Part shown: piece after piece, positions 1 to 8,224 of the stretch
How positions within the stretch are numbered: position 1 is the first letter of the stretch
How the letters are laid out: every line of letters begins with the position of its first letter
Assembly (NCBI GenBank): GCA_020161935.1
Contig: JAIUNI010000008.1
Location: 62,001 to 126,000 of the forward strand
DNA: 64,000 nucleotides
Source of the DNA: Chloroflexota bacterium
GTDB lineage: Bacteria > Chloroflexota > Anaerolineae > Aggregatilineales > Phototrophicaceae
Reading direction: 5' to 3'
Notes under the pieces: model-generated
What the model was told of the DNA's origin: nothing
The model's input: only the letters and a program-made list of their open reading frames with translations
Databases searched by the model: none
Position numbers and translations under genes: made by a program

Positions 1-1
1 G

Positions 2-697
2 ACGTTTAACAACCAGCGCAACATTTACACGTTAGACCTGTACAACCGCCGCGTCCGCCGTCTCACCTTCAACGGCGCGAACAACCACGACCCCACATGG
101 TCGCCGGATGGTCGCGAAATCGCCTTCGCCTCGAATTACGGGAACGCCTTTGGCATTTTCGCGATGGATGTCGATTGTGTCGCCCCCTTTGAAGTCTGTG
201 CCACACGCCTCACCCCGATTGACGACAACTGGTACGCCGCGCCAGCATGGTCACCGGATGGGCAGCAAATCGCCTTCGTCGCCACCCTCGATACCCTCGG
301 CAGTTTTGACACATCACTCGGCAATTCGAACCTATACATCATCAACAGCGACGGCACGAACATGCGCCGTATCACCACCAATTTGGGCGAGGATTACACA
401 CCCGCGTGGTCGCCGGACAGCCGCAGCCTCGTTTACGCCGCGCAAAATATCCAGAACAGCTCAATGGACATCATGATGATGGATGTGGACTGCCCCATTC
501 TCAACGGCTGCCAGCGGCAGGTGTACAGCGATGTGGTCGATCTCATGCCGTCATGGTCGCCCGATGGACGCGAAATCGTGTTCGTTGATGTGCAGGACGG
601 CAACTACGAAATTTGGATTGCCGCCAGCGACGGCAGCAGTATCCAACAGATCACCGATAATGACCTTGACGAGATCACCCCGCGCTGGTGGCCTTGA
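2..697 (+). CDS. TolB/PD40-type beta-propeller protein (5' truncated by window)
   Basis: The reading frame is open from base 2 and ends at TGA 695-697, so only the last 231 residues are present. Four blade signatures of the WSPDG type (PTWSPDGREIAF, PAWSPDGQQIAF, PAWSPDSRSLVY, PSWSPDGREIVF) recur about every 50 residues. This is the PD40/WD40-like repeat of TolB and dipeptidyl-peptidase IV N-terminal propellers. Each blade carries a DVDCP-like segment with paired cysteines (CVAPFEVC, CPILNGC), which suggests an extracytoplasmic, possibly disulfide-bonded propeller. The N-terminus, and so any signal peptide, anchor or kinase domain, lies outside the window. Family assignment is firm; function is not known. 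Confidence 0.85.
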   Translation, partial: TFNNQRNIYTLDLYNRRVRRLTFNGANNHDPTWSPDGREIAFASNYGNAFGIFAMDVDCVAPFEVCATRLTPIDDNWYAAPAWSPDGQQIAFVATLDTLGSFDTSLGNSNLYIINSDGTNMRRITTNLGEDYTPAWSPDSRSLVYAAQNIQNSSMDIMMMDVDCPILNGCQRQVYSDVVDLMPSWSPDGREIVFVDVQDGNYEIWIAASDGSSIQQITDNDLDEITPRWWP

Positions 698-798
698 CCG
701 CTTGTGGAAGCCTGTTAGATACGTTAATATTCCACTCATTAATGGTGATCGTAAAAATACAATGCTTTTAAGCCCTTTTGCGGCAGCGAGGAGGCGCT

Positions 799-1815
799 AT
801 GAACGCGCAGGTTGCACCCAATTACGGAAGGCGAGCCGTCCTGCTCATTTTAGCGCTGGGCGTGGTCGGCGTGATCTTGGCGCTGGTCTCCGGCAGCACT
901 GATAACTTCTTGACCTTTAACATCACGCAGGTGCTGGTGCTAGGCATCCTGCTGCTGGTCGGCGCGGTTCTGCTGTTCTTGGGGCAGTTCGCCAGTATCT
1001 CCCCCGGCACGATTGGCAGCGTTATCATCGGCCTCGGTGTCACCGCCATGATCGTGTCCATCGTACTCGGCTTGGGGCGGCTGGCGAGTGACTTCCTCAG
1101 CTTCGACCTCACGCAAATCCTCGTCCTCGGCGGCGTGTTCGTCGTGGTGGGCTTCATCGTGCGTAGCTGGCTGGGTTCAACCGAGCGCATCAACGTGCCG
1201 CGCCGCATCGCGTGGATTACCATCGCCATCGGTATCGTCGGCATCATCGTCGGCGTGGTCGCCAACAGTATGAACGTCCTCGGCTTCAGCCCTATCCAAC
1301 TAATCGCGCTCGGCGTGGTGTTCGCCATCGTCGGTGTTCTCCTGCTGCTGTTCTTTAGCGGCGACATTGACCCGACCCCCGCACCAATGGCGCACATTCG
1401 GACGCAGCCCTTACGCTCGTCCGCACCCGCCGCCCCGCCCATGCCGCGTGCCAGCGTTCCACCGCCCACACCGACTGTCACCACGCAAGCCGCGCCACCG
1501 GTTCCCGCTGCGCCAGTGGTCACACCTGCCGCCCGCGCCACCGGCAAACGCGATGACCTGCTGATTATCGAAGGCATTGGCCCCAAGAGCAAAGAAGCGC
1601 TCAACAAAGCCGGTATCACCAGCTTCGAACAAATCGCCAACCTGTCGCCGGATGACCTCTACCGCATCGTCAAAATCGAAGGCGGCGTGAACCTCGTCGG
1701 CGATGCCAAGACATGGCCGAAGCAGGCACGGTTGCTGGCAGACGGCAAGATGAAAGAGTTCGAGGAATACGTGAAGTACCTCGTCAACTCACGCGACCTC
1801 AACACCAAGTCGTAA
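799..1815 (+). CDS. Multi-pass membrane protein with C-terminal helix-hairpin-helix domain
   Basis: ATG 799 is chosen because GAGGAGG lies at 788-794, just upstream; a TTG further upstream would bury this site. The 338-residue product has about six hydrophobic segments in residues 10-185, then a Pro/Ala-rich linker (about 190-245), then a soluble module starting DLLIIEGIGPKSKEAL. That module matches the helix-hairpin-helix (DUF4332-like) fold found at the ends of membrane proteins in many bacteria, where GIGPK forms the hairpin. HhH domains usually bind DNA or mediate protein contacts, but no catalytic motif is visible. The gene follows the PD40 gene by about 100 bp. Function unknown. Confidence 0.8.
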   Translation: MNAQVAPNYGRRAVLLILALGVVGVILALVSGSTDNFLTFNITQVLVLGILLLVGAVLLFLGQFASISPGTIGSVIIGLGVTAMIVSIVLGLGRLASDFLSFDLTQILVLGGVFVVVGFIVRSWLGSTERINVPRRIAWITIAIGIVGIIVGVVANSMNVLGFSPIQLIALGVVFAIVGVLLLLFFSGDIDPTPAPMAHIRTQPLRSSAPAAPPMPRASVPPPTPTVTTQAAPPVPAAPVVTPAARATGKRDDLLIIEGIGPKSKEALNKAGITSFEQIANLSPDDLYRIVKIEGGVNLVGDAKTWPKQARLLADGKMKEFEEYVKYLVNSRDLNTKS

Positions 1816-1946
1816 TCAGATTGCATCGGGCGGAGGGACACTTTCGCCCGATTCCTACCTCCGTTATCACAACGATTAACAATTTGGTCATGCATGGTTG
1901 GGGTATCTCCACTACAATAGGGGCGTTGTAGTTTTGAGGAAGTACC

Positions 1947-2363
1947 ATGTTAATCACCCGCAACGATCATGTTATCCATGACCTCTTGAAAACAGCCCGC
2001 GTGATCGCCGTTGTTGGTCATTCCGACCGCACCTACCGCACCAGTTACCAGATCGCTGGCTACCTGCGGCGCGTCGGTTATACCGTTTACCCCGTGAACC
2101 CCGAAGTCAGCAGCATTAACGGGAATCCCTGCTATCCGTCACTCGCGGATGTCCCCGAACCCATCGACATCGTGAATGTGTTCCGCCGTGCCGAATTCCT
2201 GCCGGATGTGGTCGAGCAGGCCGTCAAAGTCGCGCCGAAGGTCGTTTGGGCGCAGTTGGGCATCACCAGCGACGAAGCCGCCCGCATCGCCGAAGCCGCT
2301 AACCTGCCGCTGGTGATGGATATGTGCATCAAAGTCGAACACCGCCGCTTGATCGGCGCATGA
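1947..2363 (+). CDS. CoA-binding protein (YccU-like Rossmann fold)
   Basis: A 138-residue protein spanning the whole CoA_binding_2 family. The N-terminal strand VIAVVGHSDRTYRTSY supplies the nucleotide-binding loop. The middle part (GYTVYPVNPEV, VPEPIDIVNVFRRAEF, VVWAQLGI) is the standard conserved core of YccU-type CoA-binding proteins, and the end (VMDMCIKVEHRRL) matches the family C-terminus. The start follows GAGGAAGTACC. The stop overlaps the next start as ATGA (2360-2363), so it is probably translationally coupled to the acetyltransferase downstream. The cellular role of this family is not settled; binding of CoA or acyl-CoA is inferred from the family. Confidence 0.9.
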   Translation: MLITRNDHVIHDLLKTARVIAVVGHSDRTYRTSYQIAGYLRRVGYTVYPVNPEVSSINGNPCYPSLADVPEPIDIVNVFRRAEFLPDVVEQAVKVAPKVVWAQLGITSDEAARIAEAANLPLVMDMCIKVEHRRLIGA

Positions 2364-3157
2364 CATTCCCCGATTTAGACTCACTCACTCGCGCGGCGAC
2401 TGCGAACCTCGCCGCGCATTTCACCTATGTGCAGGAACGCACAACGGGGATGAGCGTTAGCCGCAGCAGCGAACTTATTCTGACCGACTGCGGCCTCCCC
2501 TGCGACACCTTCAATGCCGTGTGTGCCGCGAGGCTCACACCCGAAAATGCGAACATCCATATTCAACAGGCCATCAGCCATTTCAAATCAGCTAATCGCC
2601 CCTTCTCGTGGTGGCTCTCCCCCGGCGACCAACCGTCCGACCTCGGCGCACGGCTGCGCGACGCGGGGTTGCAGGAAGCCGAAACCGAACTGGCGATGGC
2701 GGCTGACCTCGCTCATTTAGACACCTCCGCCGCGCCAACAAGTGGCCTCAGTATCCGGCGTGTCACCACCGCTAGCCAACTGCGTGACTTTGCCACCGTC
2801 ATCGCCGCCAACTGGTCGCCGCCGGATGAACTCGTCCTGCGCTTTTACGAACGCGCCGCGCCTGTTCTGTTGACCGTTCAGTCACCGCTGTGGCAGTTCG
2901 TGGGCTATGTGGATGGCGTTCCGGCTGCCGCTTCCGAGCTTGTTTTCGGCGGTGGCGTAGCTGGCCTGTACAGCGTTTGCACCCTCGCGGCTTATCGCGG
3001 TCGCGGCTTCGGCAGTGATATGACTCTCACGCCCCTCATTCATGCGCGGGCGGCGGGTCAAACCACCGCCATCCTGCAAGCCTCCGAACAAGGGTCACGC
3101 ATCTATCAGCGCCTCGGCTTCCAACCCTTCGGCACCGTCACCGAATACAAACCCTAA
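2360..3157 (+). CDS. GNAT-family N-acetyltransferase
   Basis: ATG 2360 overlaps the preceding stop by 4 bp (ATGA); an upstream in-frame start would run far into the CoA-binding gene. The 265-residue product has a poorly conserved N-terminal half and a typical GNAT half. This includes YVDGVPAAASELVFGGGVAGLYSVCTLAAYRGRGFGSDMT, with the acetyl-CoA pyrophosphate-binding R-G-x-G-F-G loop at about residue 215, and YQRLGFQPFGTVTEY near the end. The acceptor substrate cannot be told. Coupling to a CoA-binding protein makes an acyl-CoA-dependent role for the pair plausible, but that is inference. It converges on the VOC gene with a 12-bp gap. Confidence 0.87.
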   Translation: MTFPDLDSLTRAATANLAAHFTYVQERTTGMSVSRSSELILTDCGLPCDTFNAVCAARLTPENANIHIQQAISHFKSANRPFSWWLSPGDQPSDLGARLRDAGLQEAETELAMAADLAHLDTSAAPTSGLSIRRVTTASQLRDFATVIAANWSPPDELVLRFYERAAPVLLTVQSPLWQFVGYVDGVPAAASELVFGGGVAGLYSVCTLAAYRGRGFGSDMTLTPLIHARAAGQTTAILQASEQGSRIYQRLGFQPFGTVTEYKP

Positions 3158-3169
3158 CGGGCGAACCGC

Positions 3170-3880
3170 CTACCTTATTTCAGAAAGCCGTTCGATCTCG
3201 CTGCTGAGGCTGGCGCGTTCTTCCTCGCTGAGAGGGAGTTCGCGCACTTTTTGCAGGCTGGCGCTGGCGGTTGCGGTGTCTTCCACGTCCAGCGCGATTT
3301 CCGCACGCAGCAGCAGCGCACGAGCGATGAGGATTTTTGCCTCGTCTGGATAGCGTTCCAGCGCGACATCTAGAATTTTCGCCGCGCCAGCCAAATCAAG
3401 TTTGGACTCACGGAAGCGCGTCGCCCGCGAAATCGCAAATTCCATTGGGCTTTGGTCGCCCTTTTGCTCGGATTTGGTGACCATTTCCTCGTCTTCATCC
3501 CCAAATTTGATGAATGTCACCCAATTGCCCGAAGGGTCGGTCACAGTGAAGCGCGTTTGTCCCGGTCGGATGCGCGTGATGCGTGGCACGCCTTTATTCG
3601 GAACACGTCCCAATTTCTCCTTCAAAGCTGTGGAGAAATCTTGGTGTACAGCCTCAACATCTGTCACCATCACCAGACAGTTAGAAGGGTTTTCTTCGGG
3701 CTTTAACCATTTTTGCTGGACAAAATGCAGGCCGAATTCGCCGCGGCTCATCACCCCATAACCATAAGGGCTTTTCTGATAATAGGTTTTTTTGAAGCCG
3801 AGCGTTTCCCAGAAATCGAGTGTTTCATCCAGCCCAGCAGCGAACAATACCGGCACAGTCATCCATTCTTTTTGATTCAT
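3170..3880 (-). CDS. VOC/glyoxalase-fold protein with C-terminal helical extension
   Basis: ATG 3880 has GGAGG 6 nt upstream; the TTG four codons earlier would overlap that site. Residues 1-125 form one vicinal-oxygen-chelate module: VPVLFAAGLDETLDFWETLGF at the start, then YGVMSRGEFGLHFV and FTVTDPSGNWVTFIKFG. This layout matches bleomycin-resistance/glyoxalase-like proteins. Residues 145-236 are an added helical segment (FAISRATRFRESKLDLAGAAKILDVAL, PDEAKILIARALLLRAEIAL) that looks like TPR helices. VOC proteins with such a tail are uncommon, so the tail may mediate partner binding. Substrate unknown. Confidence 0.82.
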   Translation of the reverse strand: MNQKEWMTVPVLFAAGLDETLDFWETLGFKKTYYQKSPYGYGVMSRGEFGLHFVQQKWLKPEENPSNCLVMVTDVEAVHQDFSTALKEKLGRVPNKGVPRITRIRPGQTRFTVTDPSGNWVTFIKFGDEDEEMVTKSEQKGDQSPMEFAISRATRFRESKLDLAGAAKILDVALERYPDEAKILIARALLLRAEIALDVEDTATASASLQKVRELPLSEEERASLSSEIERLSEIR

Positions 3881-4213
3881 GGTGTCCTCCAATTGCTTTC
3901 TGGTCTAATTCTAAAGGGCTGGTGTATTCATAGAGGGTTTTACCGGCGCTGTTCCCGAATACAAACCGTAACTGAACCCCTTCAAACCAAACTCAAACTT
4001 GACTTTGTAGCCTATTTGTTCTATACTGGTTTTTTAGTCATAATTTCTGTCTCAGTGAGGCTGTTAATCAAGGGAAGCCCGTCTGCTGTCCCTACGGCAA
4101 CATAGTCTCGGCTTGCGTAGGAACGCGAGGCAGCGCGTCCGTCTGCGGAAACTGACAACTGTAAACTGTTCACTGATAACTCTGATCCGCTACACACCAC
4201 AGGGAAACCACAA
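3881..4213. other. Intergenic region, no gene recognised
   Basis: About 330 bp between the divergent VOC and DinB-like genes. No convincing coding frame was seen. A low-complexity run at about 4147-4183 with alternating ACTGACAACTG / TAAACTGTTCACTGATAACT units resembles the degenerate CTGA-type intergenic repeats seen in several bacterial phyla. Promoters for both flanking genes should lie here but none stands out. Confidence 0.5.
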
Positions 4214-4723
4214 ATGGAAACATGGCTGAAAACGTCGGTTTGGCTGCAATATGGCGCGGCGATGGATATGTTCGAGGATGCGCTCAATCTCTGCCCCGAC
4301 CACCTGTGGACAGCCGCCCTGTGGAAAGACCCTGACGACGAACGCTACGGCCAGTTCTGGTACATCGCCTATCACACACTGTCGTGGGCTGATCTATTCT
4401 ACGGTGGTACCCAAGAAGGCTTTGCCCCACCGCCGCCCTTCATTCGGGGTAAACTGCCGGATGCACCCTACACCAAAGAACAGATCAAAGGTTATTTCGC
4501 CTACTGCCGTCAAAAGGCCAAAACGATCTTCGAAAACCTCACCGATGAGCAAGCCACGAAGCGCTGCATTTTTGAGTGGATGGAACCGAACTATTTGGAG
4601 CTTCAGATCTACGCCATGCGCCATTTTCAAGAACACGGCGCACAGTTGAATCTCTTTCTCGGCGGTCAGCATGACATCACCGGCATGGATTGGGTGCCAC
4701 AAGCGCGTGAAACCATGACATAA
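4214..4723 (+). CDS. DinB-superfamily (four-helix metal-binding) protein
   Basis: A 169-residue all-helical protein. The spacing of possible metal-binding histidines, YHTLSWADLFYG at about residue 55 and MRHFQEHGAQLNLFL at about 140, matches the DinB/YfiT-like fold, where one histidine in helix 2 and an HxxxH-type pair in helix 4 bind a divalent metal. The sequence LPDAPYTKEQIKGYFAYCRQKAKTIFENLTDEQ is typical of the helix 2-3 linker. Members of this superfamily include thiol transferases and many uncharacterised stress proteins. No neighbour suggests a substrate. The gene is isolated, with divergent and repeat-rich flanks. Confidence 0.75.
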   Translation: METWLKTSVWLQYGAAMDMFEDALNLCPDHLWTAALWKDPDDERYGQFWYIAYHTLSWADLFYGGTQEGFAPPPPFIRGKLPDAPYTKEQIKGYFAYCRQKAKTIFENLTDEQATKRCIFEWMEPNYLELQIYAMRHFQEHGAQLNLFLGGQHDITGMDWVPQARETMT

Positions 4724-4756
4724 TAAACCATTTGAAAAGTAGGTTTGGGGTTCATC

Positions 4757-4780
4757 GGACGCGATGTATCGCGTCCCTAC
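4757..4780 (-). repeat. Dispersed palindrome, family A copy 1
   Basis: On the minus strand it reads GTAGGGACGCGATACATCG and continues to GTCC. It can fold as GGACGCGAT, 2-nt turn, ATCGCGTCC. The second copy at 5048-5071 is in the opposite orientation, and a variant lies at 36393-36416. Confidence 0.85.
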
Positions 4781-5047
4781 ACGAAATTCGCATCACAAAC
4801 GCGCGTTGTTGTAGGGACAGTCTGGTATTTCAGAACTTCTCAAGTGGTTTCTAAGCGGTCTGACAACTGCGACACTGACGACACTGACGACATTTGAGGG
4901 AAGAACTGGTCGACCGATACCGACAACTGCGACATTTGCGACATAAAAGAGGATTCTCAACAGCAACAACAGCATCAACAGCAACATTTCGCCTGATGAC
5001 AGCAGGCATCCAGATCTAGAGAAATTAAAAAGGTGAGCGTATTGGAT

Positions 5048-5071
5048 GTAGGGACGCGATACATCGCGTCC
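5048..5071 (+). repeat. Dispersed palindrome, family A copy 2
   Basis: Plus-strand copy of the GTAGGGACGCGAT palindrome, identical over the core to the copy at 4757-4780. The nine-base arms GGACGCGAT and ATCGCGTCC are separated by AC. Confidence 0.85.
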
Positions 5072-5189
5072 GTTTCTCGTAAAGACCAATTTATGTCGTC
5101 GCTAATTTGGACACAAATTGCAGGGTGAAATTGACGACTTTGACTCATGAGGCCATCGCAAGCGCAAAGAGTAAGTGGTATAGCAAAAA

Positions 5190-5222
5190 ATCTTGGCGGT
5201 CTTGGCGACTTGGCGGTTAATC
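5190..5222 (+). repeat. TTGGCG-type intergenic repeat, copy 1
   Basis: CTTGGCGGTCTTGGCGACTT followed by GGCGGTTAAT. The same units recur at about 19842-19984 and 21955-22033. Here the TTAAT end overlaps the rdgB stop codon on the minus strand (5217-5219), so the repeat supplies the gene's termination codon. Confidence 0.75.
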
Positions 5223-5837
5223 TTCTTGTGCCATCTCCCGCAAAATCGCCGCCGCCGCCGCCGCCGCCAATCCACGATGGCTGATGCGGTTCTTCTCCTC
5301 CAACGGCAGGGCGCTAAAGGTCGCCGTATAGCCCTGTGGGACGAACACCGGATCGTAGCCGAAGCCACCGCCGCTAGCATCTTCCTCGGTTGCGATCCAG
5401 CCCTCGCAAACCCCGCGTACCGTTTGTGTTTTGCCTGTGGTCGGCTCCGCAATCGCGATCACACACACGAAGCGAGCCGTCCGTCTGTCCGTCGGTACAC
5501 CCACCAGCTCGCCGAGCAGCTTTTGCCGCCGCTGCTGCGGGTTCAGCCCCGGCCCACCATACCGTGCTGGATAAATCCCCGGTGCGCCGTCGAGCGCATC
5601 CACGTATAAGCCCGTGTCGTCGGCCAAAGTCACCAAGCCACTGGCCTTTGAATATGCATCCACCTTGAGGGTCGCGTTACCCTCCAGCGTCGTCTCGTCC
5701 TCCGCCACGTCCATATCGCCTAAACCCACATCCTTCAGGCTCAGGAGTCGCAGCGGCAAACCAACCAATAATTCTTGAAACTCGTCCAACTTTCCGGGGT
5801 TACTCGTTCCGATTAATAAATCCATCTTCTGTTCCAT
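5217..5837 (-). CDS. rdgB: XTP/dITP diphosphatase (RdgB/HAM1 family)
   Basis: A 206-residue protein covering the full RdgB/HAM1 family. It hydrolyses non-canonical purine triphosphates (XTP, dITP, ITP) to monophosphate and pyrophosphate, keeping them out of DNA. Visible family signatures are LIGTSNPGKLDEFQELL at the N-terminus (Lys/Asn substrate loop), TLADDTGLYVDALDGAPGIYPARYGG (the conserved DDTG/DSG metal and base-recognition motif) and GGFGYDPVFVP followed by KNRISHRG. A poly-Ala run (LAAAAAAAIL) precedes the C-terminus. ATG 5837 is used; a second ATG at 5825 is possible. The stop lies inside a dispersed repeat. Confidence 0.95.
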   Translation of the reverse strand: MEQKMDLLIGTSNPGKLDEFQELLVGLPLRLLSLKDVGLGDMDVAEDETTLEGNATLKVDAYSKASGLVTLADDTGLYVDALDGAPGIYPARYGGPGLNPQQRRQKLLGELVGVPTDRRTARFVCVIAIAEPTTGKTQTVRGVCEGWIATEEDASGGGFGYDPVFVPQGYTATFSALPLEEKNRISHRGLAAAAAAAILREMAQED

Positions 5838-5972
5838 GTGTTGATTTGAATACCCGCTATTCTAGAACATACGCCGCAGATAACCAGCCCGACGGTTGGC
5901 CTGCCGTATCGCAGTCGGCTGCTGCTTGTTATAATCAGGCGCTAAAAGAGTAATTGGATGGAGAAGATACCG

Positions 5973-6386
5973 ATGACGCTGGTAAGTTCCAACGCGGGTT
6001 GCGAATACTCGATTACCGAACAGGGTATCCATCAACTCATCTTTCGCGAATCCGGCAAAGAATCCATTGATGAGTTCTTTCGCGTTCTGGAACATATCTT
6101 TGTCAGCACGTCCGACCAGTCCACCAACCGCTACATCGTGGACATCACCCAAGCTGGGCAAAAAGATGTCGGGCTGGTTTCCAATGTGCAGCGTTTTCGC
6201 CGCCTCGAAACCTTGTTCCCCAACCGTCCACGTGGGCGCACCGTCATCCTGCACCGCCCCGGTTTAGCCTACACCTTCATTGATAGTTTTATCCGCGCCA
6301 TCGCCCCCAGCCGTGATGTCACCCGCTTCTTTCCGGTGGATAAACGCGACGAGGCCGTCACATGGCTGTTGAGTGAAAGCCGTTAA
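5973..6386 (+). CDS. Uncharacterised protein, possible STAS/SpoIIAA-like fold
   Basis: A protein of 137 residues from ATG 5973, preceded by GGAGAAG at a good distance; ATG 5958 would add five residues but removes that ribosome-binding site. The sequence alternates strand and helix (ESIDEFFRVLEHIFVS, NRYIVDITQAGQKDVGLV, RGRTVILHRPGLAYTFIDSFIRA, KRDEAVTWLLSES). The DKRDEAVTWL ending resembles the last helix of SpoIIAA/STAS-like proteins. No family was recognised with certainty. A TATAAT hexamer at 5930-5935 may be the -10 box. It lies 8 bp upstream of the thioesterase and is probably co-transcribed with it. Confidence 0.65.
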   Translation: MTLVSSNAGCEYSITEQGIHQLIFRESGKESIDEFFRVLEHIFVSTSDQSTNRYIVDITQAGQKDVGLVSNVQRFRRLETLFPNRPRGRTVILHRPGLAYTFIDSFIRAIAPSRDVTRFFPVDKRDEAVTWLLSESR

Positions 6387-6394
6387 CAGCATCC

Positions 6395-7285
6395 ATGCCC
6401 GCTACCCACATCGCCACCTTCAAAGTCCGGCATTACGAATGTGATGCTCAAGGCCACTTGAACAACGCCAACTACGCCCGTTATATGGAAGAAGCCGCTT
6501 TCGAAGCCTCGGCTGCCGTCGGCTATGACAAAGCCCGCTATGATGCGATGGGCTTCCTCTGGCTGGCCTATGAAACCGGCATCGAGTATCTGCATCCGGT
6601 CGTCTATGGGGACACGCTCGAAGTCAAAACATGGGTCGGCGATTTCCGCCGTGTGCGTTCCCGCCGCTTCTACGAGTTCCGCAAAGCCAGTGACGACACG
6701 CTGGTCGCGACCGCCAACACCGATTGGGTCTACCTCGAAGCCGCCACCGAGCGCCCGACTATCGTGCCGCCCGAACTCATTCACGCCTTCGCGCCGGAAG
6801 GTATCACCGAACCCGCCCCGCCGCGCGGTAAATTCCCTACGCCGCCCCCTCAGCCCGCAGGCACATTTACCCTGCGCCGCCGCGTGGAATGGCGCGACAT
6901 CGACACTGCCGGACACGTCAACAATGCTGTCTACTTCAACTACATCGAGGACTGCGGGATGCAGGTCGCCAACCACTTCGGCTGGCCGCTGGCGCGTTCG
7001 CGGGAAGCCGGTTGGGCAGCCGTCGCCCGTGAACACCACATCGAGTACAAGCACCCCGCCCTGCTGGATGACGAACTCACGATCAGCACATGGGTTGCCG
7101 CTGCCACCCGTGCCAGCGCCGACCGTTTCTACCGCATCACACGCCCGCGCGATAACCTGCTGCTCGCCCAAGCCCGGACGCGATGGGTATGGGTTGACCT
7201 GCAAACTGGCCGCCCCATCCGCATCCCGCCCGACTTCCTGAGCGACTTCGCCACGAACATCGCCCAAACCGATGCTGCCGATTAG
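6395..7285 (+). CDS. Tandem-hotdog acyl thioesterase (acyl-ACP/4HBT type)
   Basis: The 296-residue protein contains two hotdog domains in one chain. The first (about residues 5-130) has RHYECDAQGHLNNANYARYMEE and the second (about 160-290) has EWRDIDTAGHVNNAVYFNYIED. Both carry the D-x-x-G-H-x-N-N motif of 4-hydroxybenzoyl-CoA-type thioesterases, where the Asp is catalytic. Single-chain tandem arrangement with both motifs intact is like the fused acyl-ACP thioesterases. The likely reaction is hydrolysis of an acyl-CoA or acyl-ACP thioester; chain-length preference cannot be read. A Pro-rich linker joins the halves. Its end overlaps the convergent isomerase by 4 bp. Confidence 0.9.
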   Translation: MPATHIATFKVRHYECDAQGHLNNANYARYMEEAAFEASAAVGYDKARYDAMGFLWLAYETGIEYLHPVVYGDTLEVKTWVGDFRRVRSRRFYEFRKASDDTLVATANTDWVYLEAATERPTIVPPELIHAFAPEGITEPAPPRGKFPTPPPQPAGTFTLRRRVEWRDIDTAGHVNNAVYFNYIEDCGMQVANHFGWPLARSREAGWAAVAREHHIEYKHPALLDDELTISTWVAAATRASADRFYRITRPRDNLLLAQARTRWVWVDLQTGRPIRIPPDFLSDFATNIAQTDAAD

Positions 7286-8151
7286 CACCCTTCGAGGAAC
7301 TGCGCCCCCAACAGGATGCCCTGCTTCTCACCGGCCTCACTGCCGTTGAAGTGCATATCTTCGAGTTCGATGGATACCGCGTCGTTGTAACCCGCGTCCT
7401 TGAGGATGCTGAATACCTGCGTCCAACTGGTGACCCCATGACCGGGGATCGTGTAGCGCCACGCCATCGAGCCGAAGCCCATCTCTTGCCCGAAGGTCGG
7501 CGGCTGCTCATGCCCGTAGTTATACAGGTTATCCGCGAACAACTCGGTGTCCTTACCGTGAACATGGTACACCTGCCCCACAAACTCCCGCAGGAAGCGC
7601 AGCGGGTCAATGCCCATGCGGATCAAGTGCGAAGGGTCATAGTTCACGCCCATCGCCTTCGACGGGCATTCTTTCAAGAACGCGCGGTAGCCTTCCGGCG
7701 TGCAGCACAGCGCCCCCGGCCCCGGCCAGCCTTCGATGATAATCCGTGCGTTATTGGCTTCCAGCGCCGGTGCAAGTTGGTTAAAGCTCTCGACCATATA
7801 GCCGAAGTTCTCACTGCGCGGCAGGGTGACGTTCTCCGGCAGCATCACGAGGAAGTGGTTGACCGTGCCGTAAGCCGCACACGCTTTGACGTACTCGGTG
7901 TTCCGGGCGACTGCCTCCGCGCGTTTCCCCTTGTCCGCCGAAATCATCCCTTCCCACTCCAACAGGTCAACCGAGCCGATCCGCAAGCCAGCGTCCACAA
8001 TCGTCTTGCCGATGCGGTCAGCATCCCGCCCGATGTCGATCACCTCTAAGCCCGACTCTTTTGCCCACGCAATCGCCCCTGCCGTATCCTTCTGCCAATC
8101 CGACCAACCGCGCCGAAAGCCGATTGGAAAGCTGCCTGTCCGCGTTTTCAT
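7282..8151 (-). CDS. Sugar phosphate isomerase/epimerase (xylose isomerase-like TIM barrel)
   Basis: From ATG 8151 (upstream AAAGGA) the protein has 289 residues; the frame stays open upstream, but those residues do not look like the family. TIM-barrel landmarks are visible: EVIDIGRDADRIGKTIVDAGLRIGSVDL, RIIIEGWPG (metal Glu), GVNYDPSHLIRMGIDP (metal Asp/His), YHVHGKDTE (His) and VSIELEDMHF (final Glu). This is the AP-endonuclease-2/xylose-isomerase-like family, used for sugars, inositol derivatives and hydroxypyruvate. It is divergent from a PhyH oxygenase with 130 bp between them, so the two may share regulation. Exact substrate unknown. Confidence 0.88.
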   Translation of the reverse strand: MKTRTGSFPIGFRRGWSDWQKDTAGAIAWAKESGLEVIDIGRDADRIGKTIVDAGLRIGSVDLLEWEGMISADKGKRAEAVARNTEYVKACAAYGTVNHFLVMLPENVTLPRSENFGYMVESFNQLAPALEANNARIIIEGWPGPGALCCTPEGYRAFLKECPSKAMGVNYDPSHLIRMGIDPLRFLREFVGQVYHVHGKDTELFADNLYNYGHEQPPTFGQEMGFGSMAWRYTIPGHGVTSWTQVFSILKDAGYNDAVSIELEDMHFNGSEAGEKQGILLGAQFLEGC

Positions 8152-8224
8152 GATCCAATTTTCCTTTGCGTTTTCATTAAGTATCAAATCGACAAACCAC
8201 CGCCAACCATTATATCCGGTTTGG

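Larger units (their letters stand above)
4724..5216. other. Repeat-rich intergenic region
   Basis: About 490 bp without a believable gene. It holds two copies of a GTAGGGACGCGAT-type palindrome (4757-4780 and 5048-5071, opposite orientation), a half copy near 4813 (GTAGGGACA), a run of short direct repeats at about 4860-4990 (GACAACTGCGACA twice, CGACACTGA units, CAACAGCAACAACAG units), and one unit of the TTGGCG intergenic repeat at 5190-5222 that reaches into the rdgB stop codon. Confidence 0.7.

Noticed and set aside
822..1640. 272-codon minus-strand frame opposite the HhH membrane protein
   Set aside because: Its start lies inside the real gene and the sequence is low-complexity; the plus-strand gene has a good ribosome-binding site and a recognised domain.
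4860..4990. Possible CRISPR-like array from repeated GACAACTGCGACA
   Set aside because: Only two imperfect copies with unequal spacing and no constant-length repeat; no cas genes nearby.
6383..7288. 301-codon minus-strand open frame opposite the tandem-hotdog thioesterase
   Set aside because: The plus strand has two intact hotdog motifs; the opposite frame is a G/C-rich shadow.
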